Shown: positions 46,635 through 56,780 of the stretch, piece by piece
Position numbering within the stretch: position 1 is the stretch's first letter
Layout of the letters: every line of letters begins with the position of its first letter
NCBI GenBank assembly: GCA_030268105.1
Contig: BSDZ01000003.1
Span: forward strand, 6,224,501 to 6,288,500
DNA: 64,000 nucleotides
Reading direction: 5' to 3'
Source: Volvox africanus
Lineage: Eukaryota > Chlorophyta > Chlorophyceae > Chlamydomonadales > Volvocaceae
Notes under the pieces: generated by a model
Told to the model about the DNA's origin: nothing
The model's input: the letters and a program-made list of their open reading frames with translations, nothing else
Database searches by the model: none
Made by a program: the position numbers and the translations under genes

Positions 46635-49600
46635 TCAGCGACCCAGCCGGCTGTATAGGTCGTCAATCTGTTGACGGAGCTTCTGCGGAAGCTGCACACC
46701 ACGTGTCGACGCCCATCCGTTCTCGGACGCCGTTACCAGGTTACGCCACTTGTAACGCAATGTTTTCTGCGGCAAGGGGATGCCAATATGGACTTACGGA
46801 GGAAGACCCGTACTTTTATCCCCTTTTCCCACAGGGAACCTGGGACACGGATTCCGCCAACCTGCCGCTGCAATACCGCAACTGAACGATAGTGGCTGCC
46901 CGCGGCTGGAAGACCTGGTGCGATGTTTTCCGTCCCGAGCACCCATACCTGATCCCTCAGCTTGGTTTCTCGCTCGATAGCCACCCAGCACCTGCCATAT
47001 CGCTCCATCGCATCCGCCAGGGCTTGAGTCTTTAGGAGGGCCGAGCAAAACCCGGGGGCAAACGACAAATCATGATGCGAACACGACCATCAAGGGCTGC
47101 TCGAGGACAAAGATTTCCATGCAAGGTGGACACTTCCGTTGGTCATGGTAGTTCATGCATCTCACCTCCTCGACTGACCAGTGTCCTGATCCCGCGATCC
47201 TTGCTGGTACCCTCCTGTGTGACGCGACAGCATCCGTGTCTACTGTCCTGCCGGTCGAGTCGGCCCCCTGGCCGCCGTAAGCGCCAAGTTTGGTGACCGC
47301 TGCAGGCTGCTGTTCTCTTGCAACGTCTACCTTCGCGCGCACAACGGTTGGTAATGGCGGCCGTCGAGGCGAATGCGGCAGCGGCCGCTCCGGAGCTTGT
47401 TGCCGCTGTTCCTTTGGCTTAGGCGCTCCCGGCGGCCGCTGCTGTGCCTCCGGCTGTATAGGTGTCGGCTGCTGTTGCGGCGTTGGCTCTTGCGACCGCT
47501 GTCCTTCAGGCCGCAGCGCTGTATCTGATCCTGTCTGGCACTGATCCTGCCGCCTCTCAGGTGCCTGCTTCCCAGGTTGCGCGGCGTGATCCGGTAGCCC
47601 TGTTTCCTGTCTGTGCGCCAGAGGCCCACGCTGCTGCTGGGTGGCTGGCTCTTGTCGGGGCTGCTCGGTACATGGGTGCGGGGACTGCTCTGCCACCAGA
47701 AGATGCTCTCGATCAGGTGTTTTTTGCTTCTGCTGTGGCTGCTCCTGCCGCAGTGGCGAGGCCAGCTGCTTTTGCGCTGCGGCTGTTGGTTCCGCCAGCA
47801 GCGGCCGTTGCGGCCCTGGCGGAGGCTGCTGCTCCCCGGATCCTTGCGGCACTGCATCAGCCTCTACCTCCCGAGCTTCCACCCCGTCAATACGCTCATG
47901 GGTGTCACACTGTCCTCGGTGACGCTTGGCAGGAGGGCCCAACCCCAGCACAACGTCGTCATCACCTTCATGGCTATCTTCAACGGTGAGATCGATGCAT
48001 AGCGGAGTGCCTGGCGGGAATCGATACGCAAAAGAGTGGCATTTAATGGTGCGATCAGTTTTTGTGCTGTCACATGAAACTTTACCTGACTGTGTCCCTC
48101 ACCTGAAGCTGCTTCGGGCTGGACTGTCTCATGGGCTCGGGGAGCTTCCTCTTGCACGTGCAAGCCGTAGATCGCTGCCTCGTCATCGTTCGACTGAGGC
48201 GCGAGTTAGCAATGGCAGCAAAACGAATGCAACACGCGAGATTAATTAACAGAAAGGGGGGTTGCGGCTGAACGGTGCAAGGTCTGGTACGAGATGTACT
48301 GGATGAAGCAGCCTGCGGGTTGCGCCAAGCAACACTCTTCATGTCCTTACCAGTAGGATGTCGACTTCTAGTGAGCTGCCATTTTTAATGCCATGGTGTA
48401 AAAGAGTGCATGGTTGCGGCTTGTAGGTCGAGCTGCAGGCCCGTTCAGCGCCGAGATACTCAGCCAGCTCATCTGAACTGCCTTTCCTCCGCAGGCGCAG
48501 CTGGTCAAACCTCAAGGCACCCTCGCACATTTGTAAGAGCACATTTTTGAGCTCCTCCAAGGTACATTCTTGTTCTACATCAAAATTCCCTGCGTTGCCA
48601 CGAAAATAAGACAAGGCTTCTCAATAAAGACATGAATAGATTCAATCCAATACAGCTTACAATCTTCATCTGGAGACAGTCCTAGAGAAATGAAGTCTAG
48701 GCCTTGACCGAACTTGAGTTGTATTCGTATCATGGGATTATCATCTTGCAAATCTGAATACACTGAGCAAAATAAGGAAGCAGATTGTAGGAAGTTTACA
48801 AGAAGGGCAACGTAGAAGGCGGTTCGGCATGGTCTGCGACTAGCACAGCATGCGTGCCGTATGCTGAGCTATTGCTACTAAAAATGCATTACACGCTAAC
48901 CGATAATCTATGTCTGTGATTACTTCTTGTAACAGGGGACTAGTTTTCGAATGTCCACAATCTTGTTTTTCATTCTTCGGCCGCAGCAAAACGAGGTATG
49001 CGTGTGCGTGATTTGAACGGAACTTCCGTGAACTGTACTTGTGGCAAATGGAGGGTATTCGATAAGCTCAAGTAGCTGCTTTAAACCTAACACAAGCTCG
49101 CGGATGCATCAAGAGACTGCCTGACAGTGGTCTTTTGAAAAAGGGGTCGAGCTAACGCGACCGCACGCTGGATAGACGGGTTGGCCGTTGGCAAGGCATA
49201 CCGTGCGCCAAAACCGGCACGATTAAGCAGCACCAGGCGGTCTCCAAATAATGCGAACTCTCTGCAGGTAAGTGATCCTGGGGTCGAGAGCGCTACGAAT
49301 GGCTTGTCCACGGGATCACTGAGGGTCATCAACAGGAGCACACATCTCATCTACAAAAGGGGAGCGGGGGAGGGGAGATTATATTAAAAGTTGAAAAGTT
49401 GTCATATTAACCCATCTGCATGTCCCCAGCGCTATCCCTGCCGGCGGGATGAGGCACGGCGGGGCGTTCATTCAGAGCCGCGTGTCCGTGCCAGCGGCGA
49501 CATGTTGCACTCGAGCGTCTGGACCACCCCTGGTCTGGACAATATCTCTTCTTATTCCACTGGCGGCACCTTAGTACCCTAATATTCGATGCAAATACAT

Positions 49601-50049
49601 CGCATATCAAAGGGTGTGAGACGTGTAATGAATGAGAGGGAGATGCACATAAGTATATCTGCACAGTGCAGCAATATTGTACTGGTACCTCGGCATCTGC
49701 CTTTGGAATAAACTCGCTGTCTCACGGTTCGGTGATCTACTCGGAAGTACTCCTTCTCTGTTGACAAGATTGCCTAGATCAGGAAATACAAACAGGTGCA
49801 TGACCATACTTATTATTGACCTGGGACTCCTTTTTTAAGCACTAGATGGGGGGTTGCAATCCTTGCAATGCCAAGTAGACAGTTTCCTTCGTATCAATCC
49901 AGTCCAAACGAATTCGGGTCCTGGGAGCTGCCAAAGCGTTGACGCATAAGGTGTGACAGTCGATTTTGCGGTTCCATGCAGTGCTGGCACTCCGGGCCAC
50001 CATACTGCATGGACAACATGGCCAAAATGGTTTCCTCTTTGTACACCAT
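46635..50049 (-). CDS. Telomere-repeat-binding-like protein: ubiquitin-like domain plus C-terminal Myb
   Basis: Plant TRP1/TBP1-type proteins have a ubiquitin-like domain and a C-terminal Myb that binds double-stranded telomeric DNA; this gene has the same order. The ubiquitin-like part is spliced from MIRIQLKFGQGLDFISLG (about 48730-48652) and FDVEQECTLEELKNVLL to NGSSLEVDILL (48580-48351). An acidic, Pro/Gln-rich linker occupies 48200-47170. The Myb domain crosses three exons: GHWSVEE (ends 47166), TQALADAMERYGRCWVAIER (47029-46949) and KTLRYKWRNLVTAS (46766 onward), with KWRNL matching the telobox-Myb KDKWRNL helix 3. The last exon ends LYSRLGR at 46635. Upstream minus-strand exons are less certain: an ATG at 50049 (MVYKEETILAMLSMQYGG), a segment near 49780-49690 and FVALSTPGSLTCREFALFGD (about 49300). 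These fit the gap up to the next gene. DNA binding is inferred, not shown. Confidence 0.72.
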
Positions 50050-50872
50050 CAGGGCAATGGTTCAGAAGATCGGCCCATTTGCAGCTACTTGCGGCATATG
50101 AACACTTTTAGCAAAGTTTCGAGAATTACATGAGCATGTAAGTCATGAAGATGGGAGGAACTAAGGCTGCAGGCGACACGGGCAAACTAAAACATCAGAC
50201 GCAGCTTCATCCCTTCGAGTTCAGATTTTTCGCCGAAATCACAGAACCCCGTGCAATCACAGATACATGTATTTCATCTGGTTGCATCATGACATAGCCG
50301 AAAGTTCCGAGTTATGTATGATCTTAATAACAGGCAGGTACACATACACAAGAGGGATCGGCAAAATGCGATGCTACACGCCTAGCACTCAGCTGCGGCA
50401 GCGCGCAAGAATTACACCGTAAACCGTACCTCAGCAGGTTCTCACTGCGAGGCAAGGTACACAAGCTCAGTCCACTTAATAGCGTGGTCGCTTGATAACT
50501 GCGCTGCCCGGCCGCACCCTTCCCTCTCATTAGCCCTCTCCCTCTCCTCTCTTTACACAAACATACACACAGACAATCTCGCCCACGGATTCTTCCTAAC
50601 CGTCTACCCTCGTCGACTTTACGCGCCTCTCCTGCACCTGCAGTGACTGCTGCACCCCAGCCATCCATAACGTTGTTCCCTAATATCCACCAGATAAGAG
50701 TGCACACCGCTTCTGTCCTGTCTTGTTAATTCCCTCAACTGATACTACGCAAGACAAATCCTACGCACAGCTATCATCCGCTCACAGTTTGCACCTTCTT
50801 CCAACCATCACTACAACCACCACCATTATTAGGAAGGCACCACCCCGCCGGACCGCCGCTCCAGGGGAGCCC
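50050..50872. other. Spacer between the telomere-binding-like and DUF760-like genes
   Basis: About 820 bases that should hold the promoter of the gene starting at 50049 and the 3' UTR of the gene ending at 50873. A TTACA at 50553-50557 (TGTAA on the minus strand) is a possible poly(A) signal, though 316 nt from the stop. No exon was seen. Confidence 0.5.
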
Positions 50873-53800
50873 TCAAACCGCCGCTGCTGGCGGGAGCCGA
50901 GGCGGCGGGATGGGTGTGAGCAGCGCATACTCGTCCTGCACCCAGCTCTCCACATCACGCAGGAACGAGCCGAACGCCACGGCCTCCAGTACAGAGCGCC
51001 GCTGCGTAGCCACCGCCATGGTCACCGTCTCCACCATGTCCAGCTCCACAGCCTTGGCCATACGCTCAATGGCCTCTTGCATGGAGCTGGCGTTGTCGCC
51101 GACTGCTTCCTGCGGGGTGGTGCGATGGCCACAACATAGCCCACCGGCGCGATGTGAGCGTGGAGGCTTGATGGAGCCGAAGCGATGGGGGCTTGATGGA
51201 GGAGGGGTGGGGGACACCACCTTTCCAATGTCTGAAATGCCCGTGTGTGTGTGCATGTGATGACAGATACCTCGTGTTCGTCCCAACGAGGTTAATTGTG
51301 CGTCCGCTGCAGTCGCGGATGAGGGCACCTAGGCTACGTGGGAGCTAACAACCGGATGAGGGCACCTAGGCTACGTGGGAGCTAACAACCGGATGAGGGC
51401 ACCTAGGCTACGTGGGAGCTAACAACCGGATGAGGGCACCTAGGCTACGTGGGAGCTAACAACCGGATGAGGGCACCTAGGCTACGTGGGAGCTAACAAC
51501 CGGATGAGGGCACCTAGGCTACGTGGGAGCTAACAACCGGATGAGGGCACCTAGGCTACGTGGGAGCTAACAGCAGCTGCAACCGGCTGCAAAAGATACA
51601 CGCACACGTACACACACACGCCTCCAACCTGCATCTGGGTCGTGAGCTTCTTGATATCTCCCAGCAACGCCGACGTCTGGCGCTCCACCAATGCCGCGCC
51701 CTCCACGCTCACCACACGCGCCGTCTCCACCATCGTCGCCTGGTCAAAGGACTCCACGTATCGCCGCAGCGCGCTTTTGCTGCCGCTGCCCCGCCCGCCG
51801 TCAGGCGACCCCGCCCGCCGCGACCCAGGCGCTCTACCCGAGGTAGAGGCTCCAGCGGTCCGGTCAGCGGCTGAGACGGCAGGGGCATCGGCGTCCTGCG
51901 AGCTTCTGGATGAGGTGGGGGAGTCCAGATCAACGGTGGTGACCTCGGCGAAGTCTGGGTTGTCCGACCTCTCCACGTCCTCAGCCTGCGAACACAGAAA
52001 ATCCCACAAAGGGAGTCGGAAGAGGGGGACATCCGGAACCTCCTAGGGCCTCTTTTTTCTGCCTTCATCATTCACTTCAACCGCTTTCCTCCGTTCCCAG
52101 CTTGCTCTTCCGTCCCTTGCCCCCCTGATCCCTTGTGCCTTACATCTACCTTTTAAAGACAGCTAATGCACAAACACAGACACACACAGGAATCCACAAG
52201 GTAAGCCTTCACGCTATCCTTCTCTTGTCCAGCGACCTCTGCTCTCCAATCTTTGTTGGTTGATCCGAGGGGAGACAGAAAAAACGCACAGTAGCTGCAG
52301 ACGTAACCATAACCATAATCGCAGCCTTGTCCCGATGCTTGACAGTGCATGTAGTAAAGGTGTATACCTGTACATGGGATTTGCCAGGTAAAAGTATTGA
52401 GGCACTCACCGCTGCAAATAGCCGTTCCAACCGCGCCACCGCGTCCTCCTTGCTCAGCGGCAACGTGCCCAGGGCCTTCTCCAACTGAAACCGCTGATCC
52501 ACTCGGCGCAGGAAGTAGCCAAACATCACACTGGCTGCATACACCTGCCGGTGAAGGACAGGAGGGGATACGAGGAGCTCGTGACGCGGGTGGACAGAAA
52601 TCACTGATGTCGTCCCGTCAGGGGGGCCCATATGGTTGCAGCGGGCAGAGGATGCACGGAAGGGGGGAACAGGCGCGGCGTGAGTGCCAAGTCTTGAAAT
52701 GGGCGGGACGGGAGGACTGCACATAACGACGCAGATCGTTAACTCAATAATTTCAGTTCACTCGTCATGGCCCACTTGCCGTGGTCCGCTGTGCAACTGA
52801 TCACCACCCAAGGGCACGTTGCCAGGATGGCAGTGCAGAGACTCTCTTTCCCACCATCCAACAACCAATCAAGTAATCGTTCACCTCCCCCCACCTCTCC
52901 CGTCCCCCAACGTCTCGGGAGGCTGACCTGCGCCATTTGAAATTTGCTCATCTTCACGTAGGCGTTGCTGTAGGCAGTGGCAGCACTGCCCATGACGGAC
53001 AGCAGGTGCTCACGGACGAGCTCCAACGCTTCTTTGCTGTGAATGCCCTCCGTGAGGGCCTTCAGGTTTGTGGACGGTGGGTCCACCAAACCTACACACA
53101 AGCATCGGCACGAAATGGAGGAAATGTAACGGGTAGAGGGAAGAAGAAAATGTGGAATACCAATGACGGGCTGCAGCGAGGGGTCATCCAACGGGTCATC
53201 CAACGCTTCCCTCCTCCTGTTTCCCTCTCTCTCCTGCATCCTTCCGTCCTTCCTTCCCACCTATAGCCGTTGGGTGGTGTCACCTCTGCGTCCGCGCTTC
53301 CGCCCCTCCTAGCCTTATATGTAACGTAGGGAAGAACTGCGATTTCTGGTCCGCAGAAAGATGTTTCAAACGCTATTACTTTCCCCACACCTAAAGAGCA
53401 GTACCAGGTCTGGTCTAATCGCCCTCCCCTGCTCCCAGCCCCCCAGCCGCGCACCGTCCATGCGCGGCAGCATGTCCACACCAAGCAGCAGGAACTTCTC
53501 CAGGATCGAGACATACATGAGGTCCTCCAAAGTGGCGCGCACCTCGCCCTCGCGGACCTCCTCCATGCGCCTGAGCACCGGTATACACACGCACGAATGC
53601 ACGCACTCATTCCTTCATTCCCTCATGGCATGGAATGAAGTAGGATAGGAGAGGTTTCACGTATACACACACGCACAGGTAGCTAGCAAAGAACCGTTAT
53701 GAAGGAAATGGACGCAAAATCCACTTCTAAAATATAAAATACTTTAATGTGCGCACTTCAGATATCTATCTCGCAAAACCCTTATTATTTCGCTCAACAC

Positions 53801-54688
53801 GGAATCACTGACACCCTCCTCTAGCTTCCCGCGCCCGCCAGCTCTGTCAGCACATCACCACCTGTATAACGCAAGTTCCGTTCCATCCGAGCTGGCTGAC
53901 AACTCCTCTTCCTTCTCCCGCCGTCGCAGCTTCTCATCCCTCAGTTTGGCAAGCTGTGTGTCCACTGCAGTCTTGAAGAGGTGCGGCTCCTGTAATTCAG
54001 GTTTAGGACCACGGCGTAGCATGCGAGCTGCTTACGGGGGTCAACTGAGAGAAATTTCATGAGCACAGATGGAAGGCGGACGGCGCAAGGATACTTGCAA
54101 CGCGTCACCATCACCGCTGAAGTACGTGCGGCGGAGTCATCAATCGGTTAATTTGTTTAATCACCTCTTCGAAAGTGTTGTGCCCACGTGGCACCAACAG
54201 CAGCAGCAGCAGCAGCGGCAAACCCAAAAACAGAGATGGGAGGGACGCGACTTGGCAGGGCAGTCGGCAGTACAGCATACGGCGCCTGCGCATATAATCG
54301 GGCATTGGCCCAAAGAAGTCCCCCTAAACATAGTAAAGAGTTCATGCCCTTACAACTCTGGGCGACACCCCCGACTTCATCCCAATCTGAATTACGATTT
54401 TACCATGCGCAAATAATACTGCAGCATTTCTCCATAGGGTGTTTTGGGCTGCGCAGGAGCCTGCGACAAAGGAGTACCACAGCCGCTGAGAGCTTGGGAC
54501 AGAAACCAAGAAAGGTTAACCGCAAACATGAAACTGGAGTTGAACGAATGGGGTCTTACCAGTCCAAATTCTGATGACTCCGCCCGCACAGTAATTTTCC
54601 GTCGGAGGGTCGGCCGACAATGGACAGTGTGCGCGAATTGAGGCCGTCGACCGGCACCAGCCAGACGATAGCGCATCGTAGGCAACAT
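50873..54688 (-). CDS. Plastid-targeted conserved protein resembling the DUF760 family
   Basis: Exons: 54688-54560, 54460-54404, 53989-53862, 53570-53455, then about 53090-52930, 52548-52408, 51986-51630 and 51111-50873. The first exon (MRYRLAGAGRR...TVRAESSEF) is basic and Ser/Thr-rich like a chloroplast transit peptide. The core reads YGEMLQYYLRM, EPHLFKTAVDTQLAKL, a charged coiled-coil-like KLRRREKEEE, LEDLMYVSILEKFLLLGVDM, LTEGIHSKEALELVREHLLS, KMSKFQMAQ, then VYAASVMFGYFLRRVDQRFQ. This pattern is what I recall of plant and cyanobacterial DUF760 proteins, whose function is not established. A Ser/Gly-rich linker and two helical segments (ATMVETARVVSVEGAALVER; ERMAKAVELDMVETVTMAVA) follow, then a Pro-rich end. 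The family name is from memory and should be checked by profile search. Confidence 0.7.
51318..51572. repeat. 37-bp tandem repeat, seven copies
   Basis: Seven units starting at 51318, 51355, 51392, 51429, 51466, 51503 and 51540, beginning GATGAGGGCACCTAGGCTAC. Copies appear identical except at the end of the last one. The array lies in the intron between the last two exons of the DUF760-like gene. Units adjoin directly with no unique spacers, so it is not a CRISPR array. Confidence 0.95.
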
Positions 54689-55060
54689 CAGCTAATTACA
54701 GAATACGCACTTATCAACACAATTATTTTATGTCGCCTGACAATTGGATATATTTGTAAAGTATTCTTATCCTCGGAAGCAGGGCTTAGTAGGATAGTGG
54801 CAGATTCTTACAAATGCAATACGGTAGTGGTAAGTATAATAAATGGCACGTAGTTTCTGTGAACCTTCTGGAACCTGCAACTGTCGAGTACGTTATCGCT
54901 GTGTGGCTAAAACTATTGCTCCATATTACTATGACACATTTACGAAATACATCATATGTGCGTGTATTTAGATATTTTCAATGTTAATACATATGGCAAG
55001 CGTCTGGTTCCGGTGCTCCGACACATCGACACCTTTAGTCCTGCAACGCAAGCACACAGC
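54689..55060. promoter_or_regulatory. Divergent promoter region (372 bp)
   Basis: Separates the start codons of the DUF760-like gene (-, 54688) and the TPR gene (+, 55061). The stretch is AT-richer than either gene (for example around 54700-54860 and 54930-54990). Its short length implies shared or overlapping promoters. No specific factor site is recognised. Confidence 0.5.
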
Positions 55061-56780
55061 ATGGCTCACTCAGCCAAGAGACAAAATCTAGGAAGGATAT
55101 TACAAGCTAGGCTGCAAGCTTTTGCCGATGAATCGAGCGAAGAAGAATCAGACCCGATAGCGCTGGCTGCCGACTTGAAGGTTAGCACATGCTGACTTCC
55201 AATGATGACATTAACGCATGGGTTCGGGTCTGGGTGCCAGTTCCTTGGGTCAAAGTAGACGACCGAAAGCCCCGCCGACCCAGGGAAAGGGAGGGCATAC
55301 CTGGCCCCATCAGTGAGATCTTTCCGCAGGCGCTTTTATTGGATCACCACCTAAGCAACAGGTGAGGATTCCTTGCCATACCCCCAGACTGCCTCCCTAC
55401 AGGCTCCTCTCCGCTCCGATGCCCGAAAACCCGATGAGTCCATTCCATTGTAAAATGGTAACGGTGGGACTTCCGCCCTTCCGCACGGTGCCCCCAATCC
55501 TCCTGTCAGTCCTTCCTTCGCTCCCTTACGCCTTACTTCCCACATGCTCTCTCGCCCTGCTGCTGCTGCTGCTGTTTCTGCTGCTCAGGAACGCGGGCAG
55601 GAGCACGCCACGCACGGGCGGTTCTCGGAAGCCCGGTCCCTGCTCGGCCAAGCTGTACGTCTAGTACCGGGGCGTGCAGACCTCCACAAGCTGCACGCAC
55701 AGGTATGGAGTCTTTCCTTCAAAACCGACCCCACAACACCCGTATTGTTGTATTCTGCTCTAAGGAAAAGCTCGCGAGTCAACGTGACGCGAGCTCTTTC
55801 TCAGAGCATGATACGACACTTATGCTTCACACATTAGGTTAAGGTGTTTGTTTTTATTAGGCACATATTGTCTGCCCCCGTACATCTGTCGTGATTCGTC
55901 CCTACCCTCATCATCCCCTAGGTGCTGATGGAGATGGGGTACACCTGGGAGGCGGTTCGGGCGGCCACGAGGGCTGTGGAGCTACAGCCCGAATGGGCGG
56001 AGGCGCACGTAACGCTCGCCCGGGCGCAGCGAAACCTTGGGGAGGTGCGATGAGGGGACGGTGCGGACGCCGCGGGACTGCGTGGGTTTTAGCTGTGATG
56101 TCCCACATCCCTCGTGGGACACGCTTCTGCTTTGCTGGGGAACTACTGCCCAGCAAGTGTGATGTGTTTTTGTACGGTTTCAGTGCCCACATACTTGCAA
56201 TGCATGCCGCGCAGCCGTTTGAGATCATGCATATCTCCAGGTTGAACCATTATCTATATTTATCTATCTTTCGCGTCCTGACACATGGACGTTGATATTT
56301 CCGGTCCTGGGGTCTCGTATCGCAGCCGGTGCTGGCGGAGGCTTCCTTCAAGAGGGCGTTGGAACATGAGGTGCGAGGGGAGGGGTCCGTCCTCCATGCC
56401 AACGAGACAAGTCGTGTGCATGCACGCATATGCTGTACCCGCATGGCCTGATGGCTTGGATGGCGTGAAAAGGGCAGGGTGAATAGCCAGAAGTGCGAAG
56501 ACAACGTTTGTAACGATAGGCCGGATAGCAGGAACACCTGAGCCAGGCCCTGTGTCACTTCAGTGCTTTAGATGCCGAACTGTATGTAAGTAGATTATTA
56601 CGGTAATGGCACCAAGTTTGTCCCCATCCCGACTTCCCGCAGCCCGAGGACGCGGACATCGTGTCGGGGGAACTGCGGGAGGTCCGTGCGCTGGCAACCA
56701 GACAAAGAACTATGGGCGAGGGCGTACGGGCTATTGTACAATCGGAAAGCCATGAATTTAATAAAGATACCGGGGCGTAA
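55061..56780 (+). CDS. Tetratricopeptide repeat protein similar to TTC33
   Basis: Exons read from splice sites: 55061-55180 (MAHSAKRQNLGRILQARLQA), 55330-55361, 55589-55699 (ERGQEHATHGRFSEARSLLG), about 55921-56045 (MEMGYTWEAVRAATRAVELQ), then short exons near 56330, 56530 and 56641-56780, stop TAA 56778-56780. Two to three TPR-like helix pairs lie in the middle. The order (short acidic N terminus, TPRs, short tail) resembles animal and algal TTC33, a small TPR protein of poorly known function. The 32-base exon at 55330-55361 breaks phase if exon 1 ends at 55180, so another small exon or a different donor probably exists between 55180 and 55330. The tail ends ESHEFNKDTGA. Confidence 0.68.
55750..55814. 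repeat. Fold-back repeat in an intron of the TPR gene
   Basis: Arms 55750-55776 and 55788-55814 (27 bases each) pair with a few mismatches around an 11-base loop. The arm ends in GAGCTCGCG-like sequence. Degenerate single arms occur near 7140-7215 and 7410-7495, so it seems to belong to a dispersed family. Confidence 0.7.

Noticed and set aside
51318..51572. Regular repeat array considered as a CRISPR
   Set aside because: The 37-bp units are contiguous without unique spacers, lie in a eukaryotic intron, and no cas gene is present.
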